A stretch of DNA of 55,292 nucleotides from NCBI RefSeq assembly GCF_947502415.1, contig NZ_CANMZV010000028.1, positions 1 to 55,292 on the forward strand, written 5' to 3'. The translations under genes and the position numbers were made by a program. A model generated the notes under the pieces. That model was not told the DNA's origin. It made no database searches and was given only the letters and a program-made list of their open reading frames with translations. Of the stretch, positions 32,451 to 41,824 are shown in pieces (positions within the stretch are counted from its first letter, which is position 1; each line of letters opens with the position of its first letter). Origin of the DNA: an uncultured Photobacterium sp. (GTDB lineage: Bacteria; Pseudomonadota; Gammaproteobacteria; Enterobacterales; Vibrionaceae).

Positions 32451-33419
32451 TTACTTCACTTCTTCACCTTGTGCCTGCATGTCGGCATGGTAAGAAGAGC
32501 GGACAAACGGGCCACACGCAGCATGGGTGAAACCCAGCTCCAGTGCGATTTCTTTCAGTTCGTCAAATTCTGAAGGCGGCACATAACGCTCAACCGGTAG
32601 GTGGTGACGGCTTGGAGCCAAGTATTGGCCCAGTGTCAGCATGGTTACACCATGAGTGCGTAGGTCTTTCAGTACCTCGATGATCTCTTCCTTGGTTTCA
32701 CCCAAGCCCATCATCAGGCCTGATTTGGTCGGAACTTCAGGGTGCATTTCCTTGAATTTTTTCAGCAGATCCAGTGACCACTGGTAGTTGGCTCCTGGAC
32801 GGGCCTTGCGGTACAGGCGCGGTGCGGTTTCAAGGTTATGGTTGAAGACATCTGGCGGGTTATCACGCAGGATTTCCAGCGCACGGTCCATACGGCCACG
32901 GAAGTCCGGAACCAGAGTTTCAATTTTAATGTTCGGGCTCTTGGCTCGAATTTCACGGGTACAATCAGCAAAATGCTGGGCACCACCGTCGCGTAGGTCA
33001 TCGCGGTCAACCGAGGTCACTACGACATAACGTAGGTTCATGTCTGCAATGGTTTTGCCTAGCTGGACTGGCTCTTCGGCATTCGGCGGTAACGGTCGGC
33101 CGTGGGCAACATCGCAGAATGGGCAACGGCGGGTACAGATTGCACCCAGAATCATGAAGGTAGCAGTACCGTGGTTAAAACACTCTGCCAGGTTAGGGCA
33201 AGATGCTTCTTCACACACCGAGTGAAGTTTGTTCTTGCGCATTGCTGACTTGATGTCTTGGATTCGTTGGCTATCAGCCGGAAGTTTGATTTTCATCCAT
33301 TCCGGCTTACGTAAAACTTCCTTTGGTGCTTCTTCTGCCACATTACGGACAGGAATCAGCGCCATTTTGTCGGCATCACGATATTTGATACCTTGTTCTA
33401 TTTTAATAGGTTTGCTCAT
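32451..33419 (-). CDS. lipA: Lipoyl synthase
   Basis: LipA is a radical-SAM enzyme that inserts two sulfur atoms into protein-bound octanoyl chains. The 322-residue product has both iron-sulfur sites: Cys69, Cys74 and Cys80 (CEEASCPNLAEC, the sacrificial auxiliary cluster) and Cys95, Cys99 and Cys102 (CTRRCPFC, the SAM cluster). The C-terminal RSSYHAD motif supplies the serine ligand. ATG 33419 gives the length of E. coli LipA (321). The start overlaps the lipB stop codon by one base (TAATG), so translation is probably coupled. Confidence 0.97.
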   Translation of the reverse strand: MSKPIKIEQGIKYRDADKMALIPVRNVAEEAPKEVLRKPEWMKIKLPADSQRIQDIKSAMRKNKLHSVCEEASCPNLAECFNHGTATFMILGAICTRRCPFCDVAHGRPLPPNAEEPVQLGKTIADMNLRYVVVTSVDRDDLRDGGAQHFADCTREIRAKSPNIKIETLVPDFRGRMDRALEILRDNPPDVFNHNLETAPRLYRKARPGANYQWSLDLLKKFKEMHPEVPTKSGLMMGLGETKEEIIEVLKDLRTHGVTMLTLGQYLAPSRHHLPVERYVPPSEFDELKEIALELGFTHAACGPFVRSSYHADMQAQGEEVK

Positions 33420-34078
33420 TATGAATTGCTTTCCGTTATCCACTCAACGCTCTGATAATCGAGCAGTTTGACTAGCTCTTCTATAAGTACGGGCTGAACT
33501 TCCGCCAGTTCAGATGGGCCATTCTGGGTTGCTACCTGGGTCATTTCCATCCCCTGATAGCCGCATGGGTTGATGCGTAAAAATGGCGCCAGGTCCATGT
33601 TTATATTGAGTGCCAGACCATGAAAAGAGCAACCACGCCTGATTCTAAGTCCGAGCGAGCATATCTTTTTGCCATCGACATACACGCCTGGAGCATCAGG
33701 ACGGGCATTGGACTCAATCCCGAAGTGGGAAAGAGTATTTATTACCGTATTTTCAATGTGTGTAACCAGATCACGCACACCGAGTTTTATACGTCGCAGG
33801 TCAACGAGAATATAAGCGACTTGTTGGCCTGGCCCATGATAGGTTACCTGACCGCCACGGTCGCTTTGTACCACTGGGATATCGCCAGTATCGAGCAAGT
33901 GCTCGGCTTTGCCTGCCTGACCTTGGGTGAACACAGGATCGTGCTCAACCAGCCAGACTTCGTCTGTGGTTTCGGCATTACGCTGATCTGTGAATTCGTG
34001 CATGGCTTGCCAAGTTTTTTGGTAATCCCGGCGGCCAAGATTTCGAATGATAATTCTTTTTTGCAATTTAACACCCAT
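33419..34078 (-). CDS. lipB: Octanoyl-[acyl-carrier-protein]:protein N-octanoyltransferase
   Basis: LipB moves octanoate from acyl-carrier protein to lipoyl domains, giving the substrate of LipA. The 219-residue product has QSDRGGQVTYHGPGQQVAY, the catalytic Lys in GKKICSLGLRIRRG and the catalytic Cys in INPCGYQGMEM. The open frame reaches a TTG at 34117. ATG 34078 is preferred because it aligns with the E. coli start, although its ribosome-binding site is weak. Unlike E. coli, no regulator gene (ybeF) lies between lipB and lipA. Confidence 0.95.
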   Translation of the reverse strand: MGVKLQKRIIIRNLGRRDYQKTWQAMHEFTDQRNAETTDEVWLVEHDPVFTQGQAGKAEHLLDTGDIPVVQSDRGGQVTYHGPGQQVAYILVDLRRIKLGVRDLVTHIENTVINTLSHFGIESNARPDAPGVYVDGKKICSLGLRIRRGCSFHGLALNINMDLAPFLRINPCGYQGMEMTQVATQNGPSELAEVQPVLIEELVKLLDYQSVEWITESNS

Positions 34079-34186
34079 TGTTTCGTCAGGCGGTGCCTGG
34101 GAAATGACACCACACAATGGGTGTATTATAAAACTTGGCGACTGGTTTTACAGCCGCCAAATTGTAGGGTTTTATACTGTGTCGGC

Positions 34187-34462
34187 TTATAGGACTACGC
34201 GAACAATATCAATTTCACCCAGTTCTTTATATAGCGTTTCAACCTGCTCGATTGATGTTGCCGTAATTGAAACAGAAACAGCACTGTAAGTACCTTTGCC
34301 GCTTGGTTTTACGGAAGGAGAGTAGTCACCAGGGGCATGACGCTGAATAACTTCAACAACCAGATCTGATAGTTCAGGTTTATTGTAGCCCATCACCTTG
34401 TAGGTAAATTTACAAGGAAACTCTAATAGATCTTTCAGTTTTGGCTGTTCTTGCTGCTGCAT
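34187..34462 (-). CDS. ybeD: UPF0250 protein YbeD
   Basis: The 91-residue cytoplasmic protein is a close match to E. coli YbeD (87 residues): LKDLLEFPCKFTYKVMG, VEVIQRHAPGDYSPSVKPS and a C-terminus EQVETLYKELGEIDIVRVVL. It has an ACT-like fold, and its function is unsettled. The position between dacA and lipB is conserved widely and hints at a link with lipoate or the cell wall. ATG 34462 follows TGGAG, and the longer frame to 34558 has no support. Confidence 0.93.
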   Translation of the reverse strand: MQQQEQPKLKDLLEFPCKFTYKVMGYNKPELSDLVVEVIQRHAPGDYSPSVKPSGKGTYSAVSVSITATSIEQVETLYKELGEIDIVRVVL

Positions 34463-34572
34463 TCTGAACTCCAGGATTTTGCATTGGTATAACTGTGTTT
34501 TAGCCGAGCATATTAATGGGTCGCCCGCTATAAAACAAGCATCTGAGGCGGGCCACAATGGTGGCCGGAAAC

Positions 34573-34603
34573 AAAAAGAGGTAACAGATGTTACCTCTTT
34601 TTT
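34573..34603 (-). terminator. Terminator of dacA
   Basis: On the minus strand AAAAGAGGTAAC and GTTACCTCTTTTT pair around ATCT. It lies 22 bases after the dacA stop codon and separates dacA from ybeD. Confidence 0.88.
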
Positions 34604-34624
34604 ATTGATAATCAGTGAGCTGGA

Positions 34625-35800
34625 TTAGCTTAGCCAGCCTTTAAATAGCAACATAATGTAATCAATTAAGCGACTAAAGAGGCCACCTTCTTTAACATCA
34701 TTCAGTGCCAGCAGTGGGTACTCTGCAATATCTTCATCACCAACGCGGTAGTAAAGTTTACCGACTTCGTCACCTTTGGAAATTGGTGCTTTCAGCTCTT
34801 TTTCCAGTACGAAACTGGCTTTTAGGTCTTTGGTTTGGCCGCGAGGCAGGGTCACGAATGTATTTTCAGCAACACCCAGTGATACTTCATCTGTATCACC
34901 CATCCATACTTTCTCGGTCACGAAGGTTTCGTCAGCCTTGTGTGGAGAGACAGTTTCAAAGAAGCGGAAGCCGTAGTTAAGCAGCTTTTTACTCTCAGCC
35001 TTACGAGCATTCGGGCTTTGGGTACCCATTACCACAGCAACCAGGCGCATCTTGCCTTCAGTCGCGGTGCTTACCAGGCTGTAACCTGCGTTGTTGGTGT
35101 GCCCGGTCTTCAAACCGTCAACATTCAGGCTCTTATCCCAAAGCAGACTGTTGCGGTTGTACTGGGTAATACCGTTGTAGGTAAAGGACTTCTCTTTATA
35201 GATTGCGAATTCTTCTGGAACATCGCGGATCAGACCCTGTGCCAGCAGCGCCATGTCATATGGCGTAGTGTACAGGTTCGGGTTATCCAGGCCATGTACG
35301 TTGCCGAAATGGGTTGAATCCATCCCCAGGGTTTTGGCCCAGGCATTCATTAAATCGACAAAAGAGTCTTCTGAGCCGGCCACGTGTTCAGCCATTGCCA
35401 CGCAGGCATCATTGCCCGACTGGATGATGATGCCGCGGTTTAAATCAGAGACTTTAACTTCGCTGCCAACTTCGATGAACATCTTGGATGAGCCAGGGAA
35501 GTTCTTCGCCCAGGCATTTTTGCTGATCACCACAGTATCATTCATCGAGATGTTGCCGCGTTTGACCTCCTGGCCAATGACGTAGCTGGTCATCATCTTG
35601 GTGAGACTGGCTGGTGGGATCTGGTCATACTCTTTGTTTCCGGCCAGGATTTTTCCGGAATGGTAGTCCATTAATACATAGCCTTTGGCAGCGATCTGCG
35701 GTGCTTCAGGTACGACAGCTGGTGCAGCTGCGACAGACACTGAAGCCAGCAGGGTTGCTGATACAGCTACAGAACGAATAAGTGCAGCAGATTTCTTCAT
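34625..35800 (-). CDS. dacA: D-alanyl-D-alanine carboxypeptidase (PBP5 type)
   Basis: This enzyme removes the terminal D-Ala from peptidoglycan pentapeptides. The 391-residue product has a signal peptide (1-26) and the three penicillin-binding motifs: SLTK with Ser65 and Lys68, SGN at 128-130 and KTG at 231-233. A C-terminal beta-rich domain follows, ending in an amphipathic helix (LFSRLIDYIMLLFKGWLS) that holds it on the periplasmic face of the inner membrane. The length and anchor point to PBP5/DacA. It follows rlpA after a 190-base gap that may carry its own promoter. Confidence 0.96.
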   Translation of the reverse strand: MKKSAALIRSVAVSATLLASVSVAAAPAVVPEAPQIAAKGYVLMDYHSGKILAGNKEYDQIPPASLTKMMTSYVIGQEVKRGNISMNDTVVISKNAWAKNFPGSSKMFIEVGSEVKVSDLNRGIIIQSGNDACVAMAEHVAGSEDSFVDLMNAWAKTLGMDSTHFGNVHGLDNPNLYTTPYDMALLAQGLIRDVPEEFAIYKEKSFTYNGITQYNRNSLLWDKSLNVDGLKTGHTNNAGYSLVSTATEGKMRLVAVVMGTQSPNARKAESKKLLNYGFRFFETVSPHKADETFVTEKVWMGDTDEVSLGVAENTFVTLPRGQTKDLKASFVLEKELKAPISKGDEVGKLYYRVGDEDIAEYPLLALNDVKEGGLFSRLIDYIMLLFKGWLS

Positions 35801-35992
35801 GATAGTTGTAACTTAATTTGTCGATTGCAAAAAAACTGCACACACTATATCAGATTGTAAATCGAGAACCCACGGTTGCAGCCTCTGAAACAGGGCTTGT
35901 TTGGGATTCTTGATATTCTTTGACATTAATCCGTGTGTGCTAGCAGTAGATATACCCAAGTATCTTGAGAGTGCCTGGATATAGAGTCTAAA

Positions 35993-36799
35993 TTATTGCT
36001 TTTGTTCCAACTCGCGTTGTGAGGTGATGATAAAAGCGCCCGGATAAAGGCTGGTTTTGGCTTTATCCCGTTGGGTAATTGCTTCATCGCGGTCGAGGTA
36101 AGGACCGAGGCGTAGTCGGTATACTTCAGCTGCGTCGGCTTTTTTCAGATCAACCTGGGTGGCAAAGTCTTGCTCTAGTTGCTGAGCCATTTGTTTGGCT
36201 TTGTTCTCATCGGTTACTGCTGCCAGCTGGACAAAATAGAAATGCGGATTGGCGCTTTGCCATTCGTCGGGAGACTCGGGTTTTGCTACACGGATCAGTT
36301 CAATTTTAACCGGCGCCGTGCCATTTTTGATGACGTCCAGCTTGGCTGCGGCGGCCATGCTCAGGTCAATGACCCGACCTTCGTGAAATGGGCCGCGGTC
36401 GTTGACACGTACAATGACTACCTTGCCGTTGCTGGTGTTGGTAACTTTGACATAACTTGGCAGCGGTAGCGTTTTGTGAGCCGCCGTCATTGAGTACATG
36501 TCATAGATTTCACCATTGGAGGTTTTGTGGCCATGGAATTTCTGTCCGTACCATGAGGCGTAGCCTTCCTGGGTGAATTCGTTATTGTTGTCGACGATTT
36601 TGTAATCTTTACCGCGCAGGGTGTAATCTTTGTTTCCGGCAAGGCTTTGAGATTCATAGCGGGGTTGGGCATCCTCTATATGATCCAGGGTCAGTGACGA
36701 TTTCGGGGCGACATCGTCAGCCAGGTCGTAGCGTTCATTGCTTGGTGTAGAGCTACAGCCCGCCAGTAATAACAAAAATAAAAGAGAGTATGCGCGCAT
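35993..36799 (-). CDS. rlpA: Septal ring lytic transglycosylase RlpA (lipoprotein)
   Basis: RlpA cleaves naked glycan strands at the division site in some bacteria. The 268-residue lipoprotein has the lipobox LAGC with Cys15, a double-psi beta-barrel (about 76-170) with GYASWYGQKFHGHKTSNGE and the conserved VNDRGPFHEGRVIDLS, and a SPOR domain (about 190-262) for binding denuded peptidoglycan. Its ATG directly follows the rodA stop codon (TAAATG), so it belongs to the mrdA-rodA-rlpA operon. Confidence 0.93.
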   Translation of the reverse strand: MRAYSLLFLLLLAGCSSTPSNERYDLADDVAPKSSLTLDHIEDAQPRYESQSLAGNKDYTLRGKDYKIVDNNNEFTQEGYASWYGQKFHGHKTSNGEIYDMYSMTAAHKTLPLPSYVKVTNTSNGKVVIVRVNDRGPFHEGRVIDLSMAAAAKLDVIKNGTAPVKIELIRVAKPESPDEWQSANPHFYFVQLAAVTDENKAKQMAQQLEQDFATQVDLKKADAAEVYRLRLGPYLDRDEAITQRDKAKTSLYPGAFIITSQRELEQKQ

Positions 36800-37921
36800 T
36801 TAGGTCGCCTTAGACAACATTTTTCTATGGGTGTGAATTGACATCAGGATCCCGAAGCCAGCCATCAGGGTGACCATGGAGGTGCCGCCGTAACTGACCA
36901 GTGGAAGGGGAACCCCAACTACAGGCAGCAGGCCGCTTACCATCCCGATGTTAACAAAAATATAGACGAAGAAACTCAATACGATACTGCCAGCCATCAT
37001 CCGGCCAAAGGCTGTCTGGGCCCGGCTAGCCAGCATCAAACCTCGGCCAATGATAAAGAGGTAGATGGCTAGCAGGCAGATAACCCCAATTAGCCCCCAT
37101 TCCTCAGCAATCACCGCGAAGATAAAGTCCGTGTGACGTTCTGGCAGAAACTCCAGCTGGGACTGGGTTCCGTGTAGCCATCCTTTGCCTGTCAGGCCGC
37201 CGGAGCCGATAGCGATTTTTGATTGGATAATATGGTAGCCAGCCCCGAGTGGGTCGGACTCCGGATTGAACAGGGTGAGTACCCGGGTGCGCTGGTAGTC
37301 GCGCATCAGAAACAGCCAAAGAATCGGGATGAAAGCGCCAAGCATGACAGCTGCTGCGCCGATGAGTCGCCAACTGATCCCCGATAGGAACAAGACAAAG
37401 ATACCTGATGCCGCGATCAAGATGGAGGTACCGAGGTCAGGCTGTTTGGCGATCAGAATTGTCGGAACAAAAATCATCACCAAGGCAATAATGATATTAC
37501 GGAAGCTGGGCGGTAGTGGTTGATTACCGATAAATCGCGCTACCATCAGGGGGACTGCCAGTTTGATCAGTTCCGAGGGCTGGAAACGGACAAAACCCAA
37601 GTTAAGCCAGCGTTGTGCCCCTTTGGAGGCTTCGCCGAAAAGCAATACGCCGAGTAATAGTAGCAGCCCGACTCCGAATAGGTAGGGAGCCCAGGTTTCG
37701 TAATGGCGCGGAGCAATTTGTGCCAGGATAAACATGATCCCCAGTGACAAAAGCATGCGAACCGCCTGGCGTTCCATCATTGGGAGGCTTTGACCACTGG
37801 AGCTGTACATGACCATTAGGGCAAAGCCCATAAGCGTCAAGATCCCAAGCAACAGCGGCATATCCAGATGTAGGCGGTTGCTGAGTGTTCTTTTTTTTCC
37901 TGTTGCAGTCATGATACTCAT
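36800..37921 (-). CDS. rodA: Peptidoglycan glycosyltransferase RodA (MrdB)
   Basis: RodA is the SEDS glycosyltransferase that, with PBP2, builds the lateral wall of rod-shaped cells. The 373-residue protein has about ten membrane helices and the SEDS motifs GEASKGAQRWLNLGFVRFQPSE, KPDLGTSILI-type (KQPDLGTSIL), ERHTDFIFAVIAEEWG and the closing PLPLVSYGGTSM. Its ATG overlaps the mrdA stop codon (ATGA), which supports coupled synthesis of the two partners. ATG 37912 is an alternative. Confidence 0.96.
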   Translation of the reverse strand: MSIMTATGKKRTLSNRLHLDMPLLLGILTLMGFALMVMYSSSGQSLPMMERQAVRMLLSLGIMFILAQIAPRHYETWAPYLFGVGLLLLLGVLLFGEASKGAQRWLNLGFVRFQPSELIKLAVPLMVARFIGNQPLPPSFRNIIIALVMIFVPTILIAKQPDLGTSILIAASGIFVLFLSGISWRLIGAAAVMLGAFIPILWLFLMRDYQRTRVLTLFNPESDPLGAGYHIIQSKIAIGSGGLTGKGWLHGTQSQLEFLPERHTDFIFAVIAEEWGLIGVICLLAIYLFIIGRGLMLASRAQTAFGRMMAGSIVLSFFVYIFVNIGMVSGLLPVVGVPLPLVSYGGTSMVTLMAGFGILMSIHTHRKMLSKAT

Positions 37922-39876
37922 TGATTCACCTCTGCTAACTTGGCATCTTTCACCGCTTGCTGTGATTGATCGGTTTGTTTGGGTTTGAGTAACATATGGT
38001 CAAAAATCTTGCGGGCGACCGGACCACCGTTGGATGAACCACCGCCGGCATTTTCCAGAACCATGGAAACTACCACCTCTGGTTTTTCATATGGAGCAAA
38101 TGCCGTGAACAGTGCGTGGTCGCGCAGGTGTTCTTTCAGTTCATCTGCGTTATATTTCTGGTTTTCGGCCAAGCTAAAGACCTGCGCGGAACCTGATTTA
38201 CCGCCGGCTTTGTATTTAGCCTTGGCAAAGGCACGTCTTGCTGTACCTTTTTTGCCAAATAGCACGTTGTACATACCTTCTCTGGCGACCTCCCAGTATT
38301 TAGGGTCGACATTGGTAATTGGCGGATAGTTGTCAAACTTGGCCGGCATTTCTGTCTCATCATCTATGATGCCTTTGAGCAGGTGCGGAGCTTCGACAAG
38401 CCCGTCGTTAACCAGGACACTTGTTGCTTTGGCTATTTGCAGTGGTGTTGCGGTCCAGTAACCCTGGCCGATTCCGACCGGAATAGTATCACCCTGATAC
38501 CAAGGTTTGCGGAATCGGGCTTGTTTCCATTCACGGGTCGGCATATTGGCCTGACTCTCTTCGTGGATATCGATGCCGGTGTATTCTCCGAAGCCAAAGC
38601 GGCCCATCCAGTTGGACAGGCGGTCAATACCGAGGTCATAAGCGACCTGATAGAAGAAGGTATCGACTGACTCTTCAATGGCTTTGTAGATGTTAACCTT
38701 ACCGTGGCCCCAGCGCCGCCAGTCTCGGAATGCCCGGCTCTTAGAGTTCGGTATTTTCCAGTAACCAGGGTCATTACGGGTTGTTCGGGTAGTGATCACA
38801 CCTTCGCTTAGTGCCGCAACTGCGATCATTGGCTTAATGGTGGAGGCCGGCGGGTAGATCCCCAGGGTGACGCGGTTAACCAGCGGGCGGTTTTTGTCGT
38901 TCAGCAACTCACGGTATTTTTTACCTGAAATGCCGTGGACGAACAGGTTCGGATCGTAGCTCGGGCTGGATACCATCGCCAGTACTGATGAATCCCGTGG
39001 ATCGAGGACGACCACGGAACCGCGCTTGTGCTTGATGATTTCTTCGCCGGTGTCCGGATCTTGTTTACGCTCTGTCAGTAGTTCCTGAACATACAGTTGC
39101 AGTTCGATATCCAGGTTCAGGCGAATATCTTTGCCCGGGATTGGGGGGACGTATTTGAGGGTACGAATGACCCGTCCGCGGCTGTTAACTTCAACTTCTT
39201 GATAGCCGGAGGTGCCGTGCAACAGGTCTTCATAGTATTTTTCGATACCGATCTTGCCGATATCGCGGGTTGCCTTGTAGTTGTTGATCTTTTCGTCGCG
39301 CTCTAACTTTTGGAGATCGCGATCGTTGATTTTGGCAACGTAACCTAGAACATGGGTCAGGGCTTCACCATAAGGGTAATAGCGCTTGAGGTAGGCTTTG
39401 ACCTCAACGCCTGGGAAATAGTGCTGATTGACAGAAAATAGTGCCACTTGGGCTTCTGTCAGCTGGTTTAGCAGCGGGACTGATTTAAATCGACGGGTAC
39501 GGCGGCGCTCTTTGCGGAACCGTTTGATGTCTTCATCCGTGATCCCCATCAGTTCTGTAAGCTGGACAAAGGTTTCTTCCAGGTTTGGAACTTTTTCGGT
39601 GGTGATTTCCAGTGAATATACCGGGCGGTTTTCTGCCAGCAGAATGCCGTTACGGTCGTAGATCAGGCCGCGGTTAGGAGCAACCGGAACAATTTTGATC
39701 CGGTTGTCATTTGATCGTGTCTGGTAGTCTTCGTGCTGGCTGACCTGGATATTGTACAGGTTGGCCAGCAGTAAACTTACCAGCACGATGATGCCGATAA
39801 ATGAGACAAGAGCACGGCGGAAAAACAGCGCCGACTCAGCGCGGTGGTCGCGGATCTGGGTTCGCTTTTGTCTCAT
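37918..39876 (-). CDS. mrdA: Penicillin-binding protein 2 (transpeptidase of the elongasome)
   Basis: PBP2 crosslinks new lateral peptidoglycan together with RodA. The 652-residue product has one N-terminal membrane helix (about 23-42), the pedestal domain with PNRGLIYDRNGILLAEN, and the transpeptidase domain with active-site Ser345 and Lys348 in ASTIK, SVDTFFYQ and KSGSAQVF. Compared with E. coli the region before the transpeptidase domain holds about 15 extra residues (around 268-287). A TTG at 39882 also opens the frame, but ATG 39876 is more likely. It begins six bases after rlmH. Confidence 0.96.
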   Translation of the reverse strand: MRQKRTQIRDHRAESALFFRRALVSFIGIIVLVSLLLANLYNIQVSQHEDYQTRSNDNRIKIVPVAPNRGLIYDRNGILLAENRPVYSLEITTEKVPNLEETFVQLTELMGITDEDIKRFRKERRRTRRFKSVPLLNQLTEAQVALFSVNQHYFPGVEVKAYLKRYYPYGEALTHVLGYVAKINDRDLQKLERDEKINNYKATRDIGKIGIEKYYEDLLHGTSGYQEVEVNSRGRVIRTLKYVPPIPGKDIRLNLDIELQLYVQELLTERKQDPDTGEEIIKHKRGSVVVLDPRDSSVLAMVSSPSYDPNLFVHGISGKKYRELLNDKNRPLVNRVTLGIYPPASTIKPMIAVAALSEGVITTRTTRNDPGYWKIPNSKSRAFRDWRRWGHGKVNIYKAIEESVDTFFYQVAYDLGIDRLSNWMGRFGFGEYTGIDIHEESQANMPTREWKQARFRKPWYQGDTIPVGIGQGYWTATPLQIAKATSVLVNDGLVEAPHLLKGIIDDETEMPAKFDNYPPITNVDPKYWEVAREGMYNVLFGKKGTARRAFAKAKYKAGGKSGSAQVFSLAENQKYNADELKEHLRDHALFTAFAPYEKPEVVVSMVLENAGGGSSNGGPVARKIFDHMLLKPKQTDQSQQAVKDAKLAEVNQ

Positions 39877-39882
39877 TGGCAA

Positions 39883-40353
39883 TTATTCTCTGTGGTATGG
39901 GTGGTTGGCAGTAATACTCCACGCGCGGTAAAGGCTTTCAGCCATCACCACTCGTACCAGAGGATGAGGTAAAGTCAGGGGAGATAATGACCAGCTTTGA
40001 TCTGCTGCTGCCTTGCAGGCCGGAGCCAGTCCTTCTGGGCCGCCGATCAAGATTGAGACATCTCGCCCGTCTAGTTTCCAGCTTTCTAGCTGGCCGGCCA
40101 ATTGCTCTGTATCCCAACGCTTGCCAGGAATATCCAAAGTGACAATGCGGTTGCCTTTTGGTACGGCAGCTAACATTGCTTCGCCTTCCTTTTGCAGGAT
40201 ACGCGCAATATCGGCATTTTTGCCGCGTTTGCCGGCCGGGATTTCGATTAACTCTAGCGGCATGTCTTTCGGGAAGCGGCGGCTATATTCTTTATAGCCT
40301 TCTTCGACCCATTTTGGCATCTTGGTGCCAACAGCAATCAGTTGAAGCTTCAT
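39883..40353 (-). CDS. rlmH: 23S rRNA pseudouridine-1915 N3-methyltransferase
   Basis: RlmH is a SPOUT methyltransferase that acts on assembled 70S ribosomes. The 156-residue product has VTLDIPGKRWDTEQLA, the knot segment ILIGGPEGLAPACK and the C-terminus LPHPLVRVVMAESLYRAWSITANHPYHRE, all diagnostic for the family. E. coli RlmH has 155 residues. It lies seven bases after rsfS and heads the cell-wall gene cluster, as in E. coli. Confidence 0.97.
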   Translation of the reverse strand: MKLQLIAVGTKMPKWVEEGYKEYSRRFPKDMPLELIEIPAGKRGKNADIARILQKEGEAMLAAVPKGNRIVTLDIPGKRWDTEQLAGQLESWKLDGRDVSILIGGPEGLAPACKAAADQSWSLSPLTLPHPLVRVVMAESLYRAWSITANHPYHRE

Positions 40354-40360
40354 CTGTTAA

Positions 40361-40678
40361 TTAGCCCCAAAGCTTCTCCAGTTGGTACAGGTTACGTGCG
40401 TCTTCCTGCATGATGTGCAGCATAACGCTACCCATATCAACAATCACCCACTCACCGTCTTCTTCGCCGCTGATACCGAAAGGAGGGTAGTCGACCAGCT
40501 TGGATTCTTTGTTGACGTGGTCAGCAATCGAGGATACGTGACGGTTTGATGTACCGGTACACACAACCATAAACTCTGTAATGCTTGACTTACCGCGTAC
40601 GTCTAGAGTCACAATGTCTTGGGCTTTAATATCGTCAACTTTATCAACAATAAAATCGTGTAGTTCTTGAACCTGCAA
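40361..40678 (-). CDS. rsfS: Ribosomal silencing factor RsfS
   Basis: RsfS binds protein L14 of the large subunit and prevents joining of the subunits in starved cells. The 105-residue product has the iojap family sequence IKAQDIVTLDVRGKSSITEFMVVCTGTSNRHV and the closing GEWVIVDMGSVMLHIM...LEKLWG. In E. coli and Pseudomonas nadD lies just upstream. Here the 117-base upstream gap leads directly to holA. Confidence 0.95.
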   Translation of the reverse strand: MQVQELHDFIVDKVDDIKAQDIVTLDVRGKSSITEFMVVCTGTSNRHVSSIADHVNKESKLVDYPPFGISGEEDGEWVIVDMGSVMLHIMQEDARNLYQLEKLWG

Positions 40679-40795
40679 AGGAATCCCCTCATTTGGTGAT
40701 TGGTGTAATTAATTTAGTCCCAGATCGCTCTGAGTCACAATTTAGCGGCGCAGTATACCATGCTCAACCTTGTTCGATACAAGTTGGCAGTAATT

Positions 40796-41824
40796 TTACA
40801 ATTTCTCCATGGTATGTGTCCGAATTCCACACATTTCGGCACACAGGGCGGATAACGCCGGCCAAGGCTGAAAATCGAAATCAGTTTTAACTTTTATCTC
40901 CAGCCGGGCCAGTTGCTGTAATAGCTGGATCAGAGTGCTGAGCGGCAGCCGGTGCAGGGCACCGATATAGACTTCACGGCGGCTTTGCCAGACACGAAAC
41001 TGCTCAAAAATGATGTTCAGCGGGGTGCCCTTGCTACCCATCTCCTGCATTTTATAGAGTTGGGTCAGCTCGCGCTGCAAGGTTCGCAGCAGGATGACGG
41101 CTTCGATACCTTCTCCTTCTAGCTGGCGGAGCACCCGCTGGCTACGTTTGCTTTGGCCTGCCAGCAGGGCGTCGACCAACTGGAACGGGGTGTAGTGGTT
41201 ATGGCGGCTCAGAGCCTCTTCGAGACGAACAACCGTTAGGGCTCCATCAGGATAAAGCAGTGTCAGCTTTTGCAGGCTTTGTGCCAGAGCCAGCAGGTTC
41301 CCCTCATGCCATTGGGCTAGCATCAGGACTGACTCATGGTCAGGGTTAAGCCCTAGCTTTTGGCAGCGTCCCTGAATGAATCGCGGTAGATGGCGGGCAT
41401 CCGGGGTATTGCAGGGGATATATAAGCCAAGCTCGGTAAGCGCTTTGAACCACTTGGCACTTTCTTGTTTTTTGTTCAGGCGCGGGCCATGCATCAAGAG
41501 CAGAATGTCGCTGTGCAGGGTGGCTATCACCTCTTGCAGGGCTTTGGCCTGGTTGGCATTGAGTCCGGATTCCGGGACCTCCAGCTCGATGATCTGCCTT
41601 GCAGAAAATAGGCTCATGGCCTGGGTGCAGTCAAGGACTTGATTCCAGTCGAGTTGGGCGTCAATGGTAAAGGTGTGGCGTTCATCAAAGCCGGCCAGCT
41701 GGGCTACTTGTTTGATTTGATCGCCGCATTCCTGTTTAAGGAGTGGTTCATTACCAAATAGAAGATAGGCTTGGCGCAGCCCTTTGCCTAGCTGCTGCGC
41801 CAGTTGTTCCGGGTAGATTCTCAT
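40796..41824 (-). CDS. holA: DNA polymerase III delta subunit
   Basis: Delta is the clamp-opening subunit of the clamp loader. The 342-residue product starts MRIYPEQLAQQLGKGLRQAYLLFGNEPLLKQE, a family signature, and continues with the AAA+-like domains and collar helices typical of HolA (E. coli 343 residues). Its start overlaps the lptE stop codon by four bases (ATGA). The C-terminus looks complete, so the missing nadD has not removed part of holA. Confidence 0.94.
   Translation of the reverse strand: MRIYPEQLAQQLGKGLRQAYLLFGNEPLLKQECGDQIKQVAQLAGFDERHTFTIDAQLDWNQVLDCTQAMSLFSARQIIELEVPESGLNANQAKALQEVIATLHSDILLLMHGPRLNKKQESAKWFKALTELGLYIPCNTPDARHLPRFIQGRCQKLGLNPDHESVLMLAQWHEGNLLALAQSLQKLTLLYPDGALTVVRLEEALSRHNHYTPFQLVDALLAGQSKRSQRVLRQLEGEGIEAVILLRTLQRELTQLYKMQEMGSKGTPLNIIFEQFRVWQSRREVYIGALHRLPLSTLIQLLQQLARLEIKVKTDFDFQPWPALSALCAEMCGIRTHTMEKL

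Noticed and set aside
33620..34192. Open frame of 190 codons antisense to lipB
   Set aside because: lipB is certain, and the antisense translation has no family resemblance.
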